The position numbers and the translations under genes are program-made. Below the pieces are notes generated by a model. That model was not told the origin of the DNA. It did no database searches and was given only the letters and a program-made list of their open reading frames with translations. From Actinobacillus sp. GY-402 (GTDB lineage Bacteria > Pseudomonadota > Gammaproteobacteria > Enterobacterales > Pasteurellaceae), in contig NZ_CP062137.1 of the NCBI RefSeq assembly GCF_014843355.1, positions 1,736,001-1,800,000 on the forward strand: a stretch of 64,000 bases of DNA, read 5' to 3'. Positions 32,705 through 41,320 of the stretch are shown here, one piece after another (position 1 is the stretch's first letter; each line of letters starts with the position of its first letter).

Positions 32705-33925
32705 ATGTTGTGCTTTTTGCCGTTTAAAAAAACTGTCAAAAATCTGACCGCACTTTTCTGCGGCGGCATGCTTTTGTCGTTTTCCGCGCAGGCGGCGGAT
32801 TTAAACCAAATTCAAAGCCAAATCAAACAGCAGGAACAGAAAATCGCCACGCAAAAACGCGAACAAAACAAACTGCAATCCAGTTTAAAATCTCAGGAAA
32901 ATCAGATTAACGATATTGTGGGATCGCTGCGCGAAACGGAAGCCGATCTGAAAGAAACCAATAAAATCATTGCGGATACCAATAAACAAATCAAACTGCT
33001 GGAACAACAGGAGCGCCAGCAAAAGCTTAAGCTGGCCAAACAACTGGATGCGGTTTACCGTTCCGGCAATCCGAATTCCGTTATTGAACACTTGCTTTCC
33101 GACGACGCAAAAAACAACGATCGCATGATGGTGTATTCCAAACATGTGAATAAAACCCGGCTGGCGTTAATCGACAAACTTAAAGCGACGCGCGCTCAGC
33201 TGGACGAACAAAAAAATTATCTGGCGCAACAGCAAGCCGAACAGCAGCAGCAGTTATCCGAACAAAAAAAGCAACAGCAGGCGTTACAAAAAGCCCGTAA
33301 CGAACGCCAAAGCACCTTGACGCAGTTAAATAAAACCCTGGAGCGCGATCAAAACAAACTGGAAACGCTGAAAGCGAACGAAAACGCCTTGCGGGCGGAA
33401 ATCAACCGCGCGGCGCTGGCGGCTCAGCAACAGGAAAAACAGGAACGGGAGCAGCTGGCGCAGAAAAAACAGGCGGAAGAAAAGCGCACCAATAAAACCT
33501 ATCAGCCAACGGCGCAGGAAAAACAACTTATGCGTTCCGGCGCCGGTTTAAGCGGCAAATATCCGTTCCCGGTGGCAGGCAAAATTTTGCATCAATTCGG
33601 TTCGACTCAGGCGGGCGAAGTCAAGTGGAAAGGGATCGTTATCGCCGCCGGTACGGGAGCTGCGGTCAGAGCCATTGCCGGCGGGCGCGTTATTTTAGCC
33701 AACTGGCTGGCGGGTTACGGTCAGGTGGTGGTAATCGACCACGGCAAAGGCGATATGTCGTTGTACGGTTACAATCAGGCGGTTTTCGTGCGTTCCGGTT
33801 CGCTGGTTAATGCCGGACAACAAATCGCCGAAGTGGGCAACAGCGGCGGACAAGGGCGTTCGTCACTGTATTTTGAAATCCGCCGCCAAGGTAACGCGGT
33901 GAATCCGATGAACTGGTTGCGTTAA
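32705..33925 (+). CDS. envC: Murein hydrolase activator EnvC
   Basis: EnvC activates the amidases AmiA and AmiB at the division septum from the periplasm. The 406-residue protein has a signal peptide (LTALFCGGMLLSFSAQA, cleavage about residue 30), a long Gln/Lys/Glu-rich coiled coil (about 33-260) and a C-terminal LytM domain (about 285-406). The zinc ligands of active M23 peptidases are missing (WKGIVIAA, SLYGYNQ, SLYFEIR), as expected for an activator. An uptake signal at 32746-32754 encodes part of the signal peptide. Confidence 0.95.
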   Translation: MLCFLPFKKTVKNLTALFCGGMLLSFSAQAADLNQIQSQIKQQEQKIATQKREQNKLQSSLKSQENQINDIVGSLRETEADLKETNKIIADTNKQIKLLEQQERQQKLKLAKQLDAVYRSGNPNSVIEHLLSDDAKNNDRMMVYSKHVNKTRLALIDKLKATRAQLDEQKNYLAQQQAEQQQQLSEQKKQQQALQKARNERQSTLTQLNKTLERDQNKLETLKANENALRAEINRAALAAQQQEKQEREQLAQKKQAEEKRTNKTYQPTAQEKQLMRSGAGLSGKYPFPVAGKILHQFGSTQAGEVKWKGIVIAAGTGAAVRAIAGGRVILANWLAGYGQVVVIDHGKGDMSLYGYNQAVFVRSGSLVNAGQQIAEVGNSGGQGRSSLYFEIRRQGNAVNPMNWLR

Positions 33926-34809
33926 TGAACCGTTTTCCGCAGAGCGAATGCTGCAAAAGTGCGGTCAAAAAAATGATCGTTTTTTTGACCGCACTTTTAT
34001 CCTTGCCGGCTCCGGCGCAATCTGACCAGTTTGCCGCCGCACAGCCGAATAAGCTTGCCATCGTGATTGATGACATGGGTTATCGTCCGCAAGAGGATGC
34101 GCAAATTCTCGCCATGCCGAAAGCGGTTTCGGTGGCGATTATTCCCGCCGCGCCCTATGCGGCCCAGCGTAACCGACAGGCGCAGCAGCAGGGACGGGAT
34201 ATTTTAATTCACATGCCAATGCAATCCGTCAGTAATATGAAAATTGAAGAAGGCGGATTGTCGCTCGGCATGTCGAGACAAGAAGTGGAACAACGGCTGC
34301 AGCAAGCCGAACAGATTGTCAGCCACGCTATCGGAATGAATAATCATATGGGCAGCGCCGCCACCGCCGATACGCCTTTAATGACTCATTTAATGCGCGT
34401 TTTACATCAGCGGGGCTTGTTTTTTCTGGACAGTCGTACCATCGGCAAAAGCGTTGCCGCTAAAATCGGCAGACAGGAAGGCGTGAGCGTTCTGGAACGC
34501 CATGTTTTTCTGGATGACAGTGATAATTTCGGCGATATCCAGCATCAATTTCAATTGGCGCTACAACATGCCCGTAAGCACGGAGTGGCTATTGTCATCG
34601 GTCATCCGCGTAAAAATACCATTGCGGTGTTACAGGCCGGATTACGGCATTTACCGGCGGATATCCAATTGGTCGGTATGGGACAATTGTGGCGTCACGA
34701 AAAAATCACGCCGCCGAAACCGTATATTTTGCTGTTCAGCGATTTACCGGCGCCTACTTCGCACGCTCCGTTTAAATACGAGCCTTTGTTACGCGGCGTG
34801 CCGGAATAA
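33925..34809 (+). CDS. yibQ: Divergent polysaccharide deacetylase family protein YibQ
   Basis: A periplasmic protein of the divergent polysaccharide deacetylase family; its enzymatic role is unproven. The body from about residue 40 has the family motifs AIVIDDMGYRPQED, ILIHMPMQS, GMNNHMGSAAT, FLDSRTIGKS and AIVIGHPRKNT. The ATG at 33925 overlaps the envC stop (TAATG), giving 294 residues. The first 30 codons are odd: they contain a perfect 19-bp uptake-signal hairpin (33955-33998) and code for a short hydrophobic signal (MIVFLTALLSLPAPA). A second ATG at 33973 lies on the hairpin edge and could be an alternative start. Confidence 0.9.
   Translation: MNRFPQSECCKSAVKKMIVFLTALLSLPAPAQSDQFAAAQPNKLAIVIDDMGYRPQEDAQILAMPKAVSVAIIPAAPYAAQRNRQAQQQGRDILIHMPMQSVSNMKIEEGGLSLGMSRQEVEQRLQQAEQIVSHAIGMNNHMGSAATADTPLMTHLMRVLHQRGLFFLDSRTIGKSVAAKIGRQEGVSVLERHVFLDDSDNFGDIQHQFQLALQHARKHGVAIVIGHPRKNTIAVLQAGLRHLPADIQLVGMGQLWRHEKITPPKPYILLFSDLPAPTSHAPFKYEPLLRGVPE
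33955..33998 (+). terminator. Perfect 19-bp paired uptake-signal hairpin inside the yibQ start
   Basis: The arms 33955-33973 (AAAAGTGCGGTC plus seven A) and 33980-33998 (its exact complement) enclose a six-base loop, TGATCG. It has the form of a strong terminator followed by TTTTATCC, but lies 30 bases after the envC stop and inside the open frame of yibQ. It may weaken yibQ expression relative to envC. This is inference from structure. Confidence 0.7.
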
Positions 34810-34838
34810 TTAACGCAATAAGCGGAAAAGGAGGAAAA

Positions 34839-35315
34839 ATGGCTGATCCGCACATTCAATCTCCCATGGATTTTCTGGATAAACTCACGGTTTGTCTTTA
34901 TCGCTCGGGGTTTATCGTAGCGGCTTGCGCCGTTGGTCTGTTGCCGTATTCACCGCAAGTGGGTTATTTCGGTTTATTGGTCGCCGCCACATTGTGCGCG
35001 TCGTCATTACATATTTATCTCAAACCCTTCCGTCTGCTGTTACAAATGGCGACCTGGATCGCGTTGTTGTGCCACGCTTTCGGACAGCCGGAACTGGCGC
35101 TCGGCGGCGTTTTACTTACTCTTGGTGGCTTAGCGTTTAAAGAATATTTTTGCTTTCGGGTTTGGGCGTTGAATTTTATGCCGTTTTTTGCGGCGTTGCT
35201 TTGGCTGTGCACCGTGGTAATCGTTTCCACTGCCGCAAAAAATACTCAGTGCGGTCTGCGCGCTGTTATTTGCCGTTTTATTTGTACAAAAAATCAAAAT
35301 GCCGCTGCATTTTGA
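34839..35315 (+). CDS. Predicted inner-membrane protein (DUF2301-like), apparently frameshifted
   Basis: A hydrophobic protein with four or five membrane segments, beginning MADPHIQSPMDFLDKLTVCLYRSG. The annotated frame ends after 158 residues with an atypical polar tail. Removing one A from the six-A run at 35237-35242 would continue instead into ILSAVCALLFAVLFVQKIK and end KMPLHFDIGDKSKYQV at 35346, which looks like a natural last helix and cytoplasmic tail. So the sequence either has a one-base error, a true mutation, or slippage at the A run. A GGAGG site precedes the ATG; it follows yibQ by 29 bases. I recall the DUF2301 family as having this shape, with moderate certainty. Confidence 0.65.
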   Translation: MADPHIQSPMDFLDKLTVCLYRSGFIVAACAVGLLPYSPQVGYFGLLVAATLCASSLHIYLKPFRLLLQMATWIALLCHAFGQPELALGGVLLTLGGLAFKEYFCFRVWALNFMPFFAALLWLCTVVIVSTAAKNTQCGLRAVICRFICTKNQNAAAF

Positions 35316-35373
35316 TATCGGCGATAAAAGCAAATATCAGGTTTAAAAAGGACTAAAAAACTTGATGAATAAA

Positions 35374-35403
35374 GGCCGAATCCCGTGTTGAACAGGATTC
35401 GGC
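35374..35403. terminator. Bidirectional terminator between the DUF2301-like gene and yebE
   Basis: The stem GGCCGAATCC / GGATTCGGCC (ten perfect pairs, ten-base loop) is flanked by AAA on the left and CTTTTC on the right. It lies between convergent genes. Confidence 0.85.
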
Positions 35404-35436
35404 CCTTTTCGTTAATTTGCACGTTTAGCGGCGGAA

Positions 35437-36066
35437 TTAAAAACCTGCACGTTTTTCCAATTCTTCCACCAACTGATCATCTAAACCGAGAGCTTGCGCC
35501 AGTTTGGACAAAAACACGATTTCTTTGCGATCCAATTCCTTGCACACAACGCGCGCCGCCAAATAAACCTGTGCGGCCAATGCGGCGTCATTGCCCACTT
35601 GCGCGGCAATTTGTTCCGGCGTTGCCGGCGAATTGATCGCCTGTTCCAGCCATTGTTGCACGTCAGCATCATTATTGGCTTCATTTAAAATCGCCTGTTT
35701 TTCTTCTTCGCTAATCGCGCCGTCCGCCGCGGCCGCCGCAATCATTGCCTGTAAAATGACCTGGCCGGCATCGGAACTTTTTGCGCTTTCGGTGAAATTG
35801 GTTTCTTCAACCTGCGGCGCTTGCCCTTGTTTGGCCTGGTAAGATTGATAAGCCTGATAAGCCAGGCTGCCTAATGCGGCGAGCGATCCCAATTTGGTTA
35901 AACTTGCGCCTCCGCTGCGACCTAAAATCATGGACAAAATTCCGATAGCCGCCGCGCCGCCGCCCGCCTTGGTAATTTTATCCATCGTACTGTTACCGCT
36001 CATGGTTTTGCTGACTTGCTGTTGAGCGGTAGTAAAAACTTGATTCAGAATTTTGCTGAAATCCAT
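35437..36066 (-). CDS. yebE: YebE family (DUF533, TerB-like) membrane protein
   Basis: The 209-residue protein starts MDFSKILNQV at 36066, six bases after a GGAG site; an ATG four codons upstream overlaps that site. It has a Gly/Ala-rich hydrophobic stretch (about 38-78) followed by a TerB-like helical domain, with AMIAAAAADGAISEEEKQAIL near residue 110, the acidic signature of the family. E. coli YebE is an inner-membrane protein of unknown role, linked to envelope stress. It stands alone, convergent with the frameshifted gene. Confidence 0.88.
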   Translation of the reverse strand: MDFSKILNQVFTTAQQQVSKTMSGNSTMDKITKAGGGAAAIGILSMILGRSGGASLTKLGSLAALGSLAYQAYQSYQAKQGQAPQVEETNFTESAKSSDAGQVILQAMIAAAAADGAISEEEKQAILNEANNDADVQQWLEQAINSPATPEQIAAQVGNDAALAAQVYLAARVVCKELDRKEIVFLSKLAQALGLDDQLVEELEKRAGF

Positions 36067-36204
36067 AGGGTTCTCCAATAAATAGCTAGTTAACGTTTGC
36101 CAAATTTAGACCGTTTGATCGCGGCTTGGTTCAATATGCCGCCGTATATTTCATCATTTTGGGTATTTCTAATCGCCGGCGGGAAGAATCATTCAAAAAG
36201 TGCG

Positions 36205-36236
36205 GGCAAAAAAGGGAACGTTTTTTTGTTCCCTTT
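36205..36236 (-). terminator. Intrinsic terminator after pflA
   Basis: On the minus strand AAAGGGAAC / GTTCCCTTT with a loop of A residues is followed by TTTTTTGCC, 35 bases after the pflA stop. A variant uptake signal (AAGTGCGGG) sits next to it. Confidence 0.8.
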
Positions 36237-36271
36237 CATGCGAAATGTCGTTTGTGACGACATCGGAAAAT

Positions 36272-37009
36272 TTAGTATTTTACTTCGTGCCCATAACTTT
36301 CAAGCAAGGCTTTGATATGTTCCATGGATTCTTTTGTCGGCGGTTTCACTTCTTCAAGTTGATATTTATCGCCCAACACCGCCCATTTGTGGGCGCCCAA
36401 ACGATGATAAGGCAATAATTCGATTTTTTCGACATTTTTCATGTTTTGAGTAAATTTCCCCAAAAGGTGCAAATCTTCGTCATTATCCGTATAACCCGGC
36501 ACGACGACATGGCGGATCCAGGTGCGCTGGTTGCGCTTTTCCAGATATTTGGCAAAATCCAGCACCCGCTTGTTCGGCACGCCGATCAGGCTTTGATGCA
36601 CGCGGTCGTTCATTTCTTTTAAATCGAGCAATACCAAATCGGTTACGTCTAACAAATCGTCGATAAATTCATAATGACGCACGAATCCGTTGGTATCCAG
36701 GCAGGTGTCGATGCCTTCCGCTTTGCAGGCACGGAACCATTCGAGCACGAATTCCGGCTGCAAAATCGCTTCGCCGCCCGACGCCGTGACGCCGCCGCCG
36801 GAGGCGCGCATGAAAGGTTTATAAGTCACGACTTCTTTCATCAGTTCTTCCACGCTGATTTCCTTTCCGCCGTGCAAATCCCAGGTATCGCGATTGTGGC
36901 AGTATTGACAGCGCATCAAACAGCCCTGTAAAAATAAGATAAAACGGATACCGGGCCCGTCCACCGTGCCGCAGGATTCAAATGAATGGTATCTTCCTAA
37001 AACAGACAT
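36272..37009 (-). CDS. pflA: Pyruvate formate-lyase activating enzyme
   Basis: PflA is a radical-SAM enzyme that installs the glycyl radical on pyruvate formate-lyase, and also on GrcA. The 245-residue protein has the iron-sulfur motif [14 protein letters not shown] (Cys30, Cys34, Cys37), the SAM-binding [18 protein letters not shown] segment and family motifs [10 protein letters not shown] and [14 protein letters not shown]. pflB is not beside it on the side visible here, since dprA lies upstream; the two genes are usually adjacent in related species, so pflB may lie elsewhere. Confidence 0.97.
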   Translation of the reverse strand: MSVLGRYHSFESCGTVDGPGIRFILFLQGCLMRCQYCHNRDTWDLHGGKEISVEELMKEVVTYKPFMRASGGGVTASGGEAILQPEFVLEWFRACKAEGIDTCLDTNGFVRHYEFIDDLLDVTDLVLLDLKEMNDRVHQSLIGVPNKRVLDFAKYLEKRNQRTWIRHVVVPGYTDNDEDLHLLGKFTQNMKNVEKIELLPYHRLGAHKWAVLGDKYQLEEVKPPTKESMEHIKALLESYGHEVKY

Positions 37010-37088
37010 AAATAAGCGTTCCTTTCTGACTAAATAGCCATAATATTGTATCAGAAAGTGCGGGCGATTTTTTCATAATTTTTTATTT

Positions 37089-38219
37089 TTACCATTGGCG
37101 GCGATATCCGCCGTCTTCGCATAAAATCAAATCCTGCAATTCGAGATCCAACAGCTGAATCAGCAGTTCGTCCACCTTTAATCCCGTTCGGGTCGCCAAT
37201 TCGTCCACACTGATTAAATTATGACCGATCAAATTGAATAAATCGGGATGCCGCGGATCCGCATAACGGGCGGAAGGCGGGCGCGGATTCGGGCAAGGCA
37301 CGGTCGCTTTCAGGACGTCTTTCACATCCTGAATTTGCATATTGGTAAAACCGTAATAGGGAATGTTTTCAATGACGTCTTTGGCGTTTTCCACCAGCAT
37401 TGCCCCTTGCTTGATTAATTTGTGGCAACCTGTGCTGAAATCGTTGTTGAGATTCCCCGGAATGGCGAACACTTCGCGGTTTTGTTCCAGCGCGAAACGG
37501 GCCGTAATCAGCGAACCGCTGCGCTCGGAAGCCTCCACTACCAATGTGGCAAGAGAAAGCCCGCTGATGATTCGATTACGACGGGGAAAATTGGCGGGAA
37601 CCGGCGGTTGATCGGGAATGAATTCCGTCACCAAGGTGCCGCCGGTTGCCAGAATGGCTTGAGCCAGCGATCGATTTACGGCGGGATAAATCTGGTTTAA
37701 GCCGTTTCCTAACACCGCGATGGTTTTGCCTTGCACATCCACCGCCGCCCGATGACTGTGCGCGTCAATGCCTTTCGCCAGTCCGCTGGTTACGGCGAAA
37801 CCGGCGGTACAAAATTCCGTGGCAAAGTATTTCGCCCAATAACTGCCGTAATCGCTGCAATAACGACTACCCACGATAGCGATTTGAGGATGTGCCAGCA
37901 AATCCGCATTACCCTGCACAAACAGCACGGGCGGCGAACTTTCGATTTGTTTTAACAAATAAGGGTAATCCAGATGGAAACAGTGAATAATCTGATTACC
38001 GCTTTTTTGCCCCCATTCCAGCGCGGGGTCGATATATTTGCGTTCCGGTTTAAACCAACGTTTAATTTGATGCGTCGTCCAGCCGATGGCGTAAAAGGCG
38101 TCGGCGTCGTAAGACAGCAGCGTGTTTAAATCGATGGCGGTAAGAATCTGACTGACGGTGCTGGCGCCAAGCCGGGGCACTTGCAGTAAGCGCAATAAGG
38201 TTTCCGCATATTTATCCAT
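37089..38219 (-). CDS. dprA: DNA processing protein DprA
   Basis: DprA binds incoming single-stranded DNA in the cytoplasm and loads RecA during natural transformation. The 376-residue protein has an N-terminal helical domain, the Rossmann-like core with IAIVGSRYCSDYG, SGLAKGIDAHSHRAA, FPRRNRIISGLS and EASERSGSLITARFA (about residues 110-265), and a C-terminal winged-helix domain. Dense uptake signals across the window fit a naturally competent organism. It lies upstream of pflA on the same strand with a 79-base gap. Confidence 0.97.
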   Translation of the reverse strand: MDKYAETLLRLLQVPRLGASTVSQILTAIDLNTLLSYDADAFYAIGWTTHQIKRWFKPERKYIDPALEWGQKSGNQIIHCFHLDYPYLLKQIESSPPVLFVQGNADLLAHPQIAIVGSRYCSDYGSYWAKYFATEFCTAGFAVTSGLAKGIDAHSHRAAVDVQGKTIAVLGNGLNQIYPAVNRSLAQAILATGGTLVTEFIPDQPPVPANFPRRNRIISGLSLATLVVEASERSGSLITARFALEQNREVFAIPGNLNNDFSTGCHKLIKQGAMLVENAKDVIENIPYYGFTNMQIQDVKDVLKATVPCPNPRPPSARYADPRHPDLFNLIGHNLISVDELATRTGLKVDELLIQLLDLELQDLILCEDGGYRRQW

Positions 38220-38341
38220 AAAATTGCCCGCACTTTTTGCTGATATTAAATGATAATGTGAATTTTGGCTGCGAAGAGTATGAAAGTGCGGGAGATTTTC
38301 GCCAAGTTTTTGCGATGGAATCCGGAATGCGGATCACAAAA

Positions 38342-39223
38342 TTAATCCGGCAAACATTGCCAGAAAGCGCGAATCAGCGGGAGTTCGAGACTTTTTTTCT
38401 GTACGCAAACGCCCAATTCAAAGGGCGCGACGGGCGTATCGAAGGTTAACGAAGAAATTTGGGTATTCATCGGGCTGTTTTTAATCACTACGTCCGGCAA
38501 CAGCGCCAAGCCGCAGCCCAGCGCGACCATCGGCACGATGCCTTCGTGGCCGGAAACCGTCGCATAAATTTTCGGATGTTTGATTTTTTTCCGACGGAAC
38601 CATTGATCAATCCGTTGTCGCACCGGCCCTTCCACCGGCAGAATAAACGGCATTTCCTGCCAGTTTACCGGATCCTGCTGCAATAATTGCGTCGCCGGGC
38701 AGGCAACCCGGGGCGCAATCAACGAAAGGGAAACCTGATCAATCGGGTGAAAAACCACGGCATTCGGCAGGTTTAAAGGTTTCCCCGCCAAAGCGAGATC
38801 CGCTTGCTGGCTCTGCACCAACTGAATGGCGGAGGCGGCGTCGCCGGTGGTGAGCTGAATTTCCACTTTCGGATAACGCAGCCGAAAATTTTTCAGTACT
38901 TGCGGCAAGTGACTATAAGCCGCAGTGACCGAACAGAACAATTTGAGTTCGCCCGATAATTCCGCCGAATTTGATCGCAGCTGACTTTGGAAGTTCTGCC
39001 AATCCGCCCGGCTCCTTTTGGCAAATTGCGCGAATTGCTCGCCTAATTCCGTCAGCTGCACCTGGCGATTATCACGCAAAAACAAAACGCCGCCCAATTC
39101 TTCCTCCATTCGCTGAATCTGACGGGACAGCGTGGAAGGCGACATATGACTTTGCATGGCCGTTTTGCTGAAATTGCGGGTTTCCAGCAGTTGTAAGAAC
39201 AGGGAAAGATCGTTGAAATTCAT
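38342..39223 (-). CDS. ilvY: LysR-type regulator IlvY
   Basis: IlvY activates ilvC when acetohydroxy-acid substrates accumulate. The 293-residue protein has an N-terminal winged helix-turn-helix (FSKTAMQSHMSPSTLSRQIQ, residues about 18-37) and a substrate-binding domain with RLRYPKVEIQLTTGDAASAI and GLALLPDVVI. Here yaeR lies between ilvY and ilvC, on the ilvY side, so the regulator is probably expressed from the yaeR promoter that faces ilvC. Confidence 0.95.
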   Translation of the reverse strand: MNFNDLSLFLQLLETRNFSKTAMQSHMSPSTLSRQIQRMEEELGGVLFLRDNRQVQLTELGEQFAQFAKRSRADWQNFQSQLRSNSAELSGELKLFCSVTAAYSHLPQVLKNFRLRYPKVEIQLTTGDAASAIQLVQSQQADLALAGKPLNLPNAVVFHPIDQVSLSLIAPRVACPATQLLQQDPVNWQEMPFILPVEGPVRQRIDQWFRRKKIKHPKIYATVSGHEGIVPMVALGCGLALLPDVVIKNSPMNTQISSLTFDTPVAPFELGVCVQKKSLELPLIRAFWQCLPD

Positions 39224-39232
39224 GGATATTTC

Positions 39233-39625
39233 CTAGATTTGGTAGAGTTCTAACGGTAATCCGTCGGGATCTTTAAAAAACGTAAATTGTTTACCGGTTA
39301 ATTCGTCAATCCGAATCGGTTCGCATTCCAACTGATTTTCTTGCAAAAAATCTACCGCACTTTGTACGTTTTGCACGCGAAACGCCAGATGGCGCAATCC
39401 GCAGGCTTCCGGCTGATTCGGACGAGCGGGCGCGGCGGGAAAACTGAAAAGCTCGATCTGCGAACCGTCGGCGAAAGCGAGATCCAGTTTGTAACTTTGA
39501 CGCGCTTCGCGATAAGTTTCGGCCAATATTCGGGCGCCGAGAATTTGCGTATAAAACCGTTTGGACGTTTCATAATCGGAAACAATAATGGCGACATGGT
39601 GAAAACCAAGAATCGATGCGGACAT
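39233..39625 (-). CDS. yaeR: VOC/glyoxalase-like protein YaeR
   Basis: A 130-residue single vicinal-oxygen-chelate domain. The start at 39625 gives MSASILGFHHVAIIVSDYETSKRFY, and conserved blocks YREARQSYKLDLA, IELFSFPAAPARPNQPEACGLRHLAF and TFFKDPDGLPLELYQI match E. coli YaeR closely. The metal-ligand positions (His in FHHVAI, Glu in IELFSF, His in LRHLAF, Glu in LELYQ) are kept; the substrate is unknown. It precedes ilvY by nine bases, so the two look like one unit divergent from ilvC. Confidence 0.93.
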   Translation of the reverse strand: MSASILGFHHVAIIVSDYETSKRFYTQILGARILAETYREARQSYKLDLAFADGSQIELFSFPAAPARPNQPEACGLRHLAFRVQNVQSAVDFLQENQLECEPIRIDELTGKQFTFFKDPDGLPLELYQI

Positions 39626-39640
39626 AACAGCCTCTTTTGG

Positions 39641-39686
39641 TTGCGTGAATTGCAATAATAGATTCCAATAATATCAATTTACGCAA
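39641..39686. promoter_or_regulatory. Inverted repeat between yaeR and ilvC, candidate IlvY operator
   Basis: TTGCGTGAATTG (39641-39652) faces CAATTTACGCAA (39675-39686) with 11 of 12 positions complementary and half-site centres 34 bases apart. The right half overlaps the likely -35 box of ilvC and the left half lies 16 bases from the yaeR start. LysR-type regulators bind such paired sites. The link to IlvY is inferred from gene context. Confidence 0.6.
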
Positions 39687-39705
39687 TATAAAAAAAGCGT
39701 ATAAT
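39678..39705 (+). promoter_or_regulatory. Likely ilvC promoter
   Basis: TTTACG (39678-39683) and a perfect TATAAT (39700-39705) are 16 bases apart and 38 bases before the ilvC ATG. The weak -35 box is what one expects of an activated promoter. Confidence 0.6.
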
Positions 39706-39742
39706 CCTTTGCATACTTAGTCCAGCACAAAAGGAAAACACA

Positions 39743-41224
39743 ATGTCTAATTACTTTAACACTTTAAATTTACGCGAAAAGCTTGATCAGCTGGGCCGTT
39801 GCCGTTTTATGGAACGCAGCGAATTTTCTGACGGTTGCAATTTTTTAAAAGGTAAAAAAATCGTGATTGTCGGCTGTGGCGCACAAGGCTTAAACCAAGG
39901 TTTAAATATGCGCGATTCCGGTCTGGACATCAGCTATGCCTTGCGTAAAGCAGCGATCGAAGAAAAACGCGCTTCATTCCAACGCGCGACGGAAAACGGT
40001 TTTAAAGTGGGAACATACGAAGAATTAATCCCGACCGCCGATTTGGTCATCAACTTAACGCCGGATAAACAACATTCAAAAGTTGTGGCCGATGTGATGC
40101 CGTTAATGAAACAAGGCGCGGCATTCGGTTATTCTCACGGTTTCAACATCGTTGAAGTGGGCGAACAAATCCGTGAAGATATTACCGTTGTAATGTCCGC
40201 ACCGAAATGTCCGGGTACCGAAGTGCGTGAGGAATACAAACGCGGTTTCGGCGTACCTACATTAATCGCCGTTCACCCGGCGAATGACCCGAAAGGCGAA
40301 GGCATGGCGATTGCGAAAGCCTGGGCGTCCGCAACCGGCGGCGATCGTGCGGGCGTGTTGGAATCTTCATTCGTTGCAGAAGTAAAATCCGACCTCATGG
40401 GCGAACAAACCATTCTTTGCGGCATGTTGCAAGCGGGTTCGATCGTGTGCTACGACAAATTAATCGCAGACGGTAAAGATCCGGCTTACGCGGGTAAATT
40501 AATTCAATACGGTTGGGAAACCATTACGGAAGCCTTAAAACAAGGCGGTATCACTTTAATGATGGATCGTCTTTCCAATGCGGCGAAACTGCGTGCGTTC
40601 GAACTTTCAGAACAGATTAAAGAAAAATTGGGCTTCTTATACCTGAAACACATGGACGACATCATCAGCGGCGAATTCTCCCGCGTGATGATGGAAGACT
40701 GGGCAAACGGCGATAAAGACTTATTAGCGTGGCGTGAAGCGACCGGTAAAACCGCTTTCGAAAACGCACCGAAAGCCGACGGTATTAAAATCTCCGAACA
40801 GGAATATTTCGATAACGGCGTGTTAATGGTAGCAATGGTGAAAGCCGGCGTAGAAATGGCGTTCGACGCTATGGTGGCAAGCGGTATTTATGAAGAATCC
40901 GCCTATTACGAATCTTTGCACGAATTGCCGTTAATCGCGAATACCATCGCCCGTAAACGTTTATATGAAATGAACGTGGTAATTTCCGATACGGCGGAAT
41001 ACGGCAACTACTTATTCTCCAATGTTGCTACTCCGATTCTGGCTAAAGAAATTATCCCGACCTTACAAAAAGGTGACTTGGGCGAACCGACTCCGGCGGT
41101 AGAAATCGATAACGTGACTTTACGCGACGTTAACGATGAAATCCGCAACCATCCGGTTGAATTAATCGGTTTGGAATTACGCGGTTATATGACGGATATG
41201 AAACGCATTTCATCTCAAGGTTAA
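39743..41224 (+). CDS. ilvC: Ketol-acid reductoisomerase, class II
   Basis: IlvC makes dihydroxy acids in valine and isoleucine synthesis from acetolactate or acetohydroxybutyrate with NADPH and Mg2+. The 493-residue length marks the long enterobacterial class with a duplicated knotted domain. The NADPH motif [20 protein letters not shown] lies near residue 45, and acidic metal ligands are in [21 protein letters not shown] (near 215). The AAAGGAA site precedes the ATG. The gene is closed by a strong hairpin. Confidence 0.98.
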   Translation: MSNYFNTLNLREKLDQLGRCRFMERSEFSDGCNFLKGKKIVIVGCGAQGLNQGLNMRDSGLDISYALRKAAIEEKRASFQRATENGFKVGTYEELIPTADLVINLTPDKQHSKVVADVMPLMKQGAAFGYSHGFNIVEVGEQIREDITVVMSAPKCPGTEVREEYKRGFGVPTLIAVHPANDPKGEGMAIAKAWASATGGDRAGVLESSFVAEVKSDLMGEQTILCGMLQAGSIVCYDKLIADGKDPAYAGKLIQYGWETITEALKQGGITLMMDRLSNAAKLRAFELSEQIKEKLGFLYLKHMDDIISGEFSRVMMEDWANGDKDLLAWREATGKTAFENAPKADGIKISEQEYFDNGVLMVAMVKAGVEMAFDAMVASGIYEESAYYESLHELPLIANTIARKRLYEMNVVISDTAEYGNYLFSNVATPILAKEIIPTLQKGDLGEPTPAVEIDNVTLRDVNDEIRNHPVELIGLELRGYMTDMKRISSQG

Positions 41225-41250
41225 TGGTCGTTAATCGGAATCATATGCTA

Positions 41251-41276
41251 AAACCCGGCGAAAGCCGGTTTTTTTG
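41251..41276 (+). terminator. Intrinsic terminator after ilvC
   Basis: ACCCGGC-GAAA-GCCGGTTTTTTT: a six-pair GC stem closed by a stable GAAA tetraloop and followed by seven T, 27 bases after the stop codon. Confidence 0.92.
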
Positions 41277-41320
41277 TTGCTATAATAATGCCGTGATTAA
41301 TAAGGAAAAGGATTACCTGA

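Noticed and set aside
33325-33530. Repeat-like CAG/CAA-rich coding in envC as a phase-variable tract
   Set aside because: The Gln-rich coiled coil uses mixed CAA and CAG codons with other residues between them; there is no long perfect repeat unit.
36097-36315. Short open frame of 72 codons between yebE and pflA
   Set aside because: It runs through the pflA terminator and into the antisense of pflA; it has no ribosome site or recognisable product.
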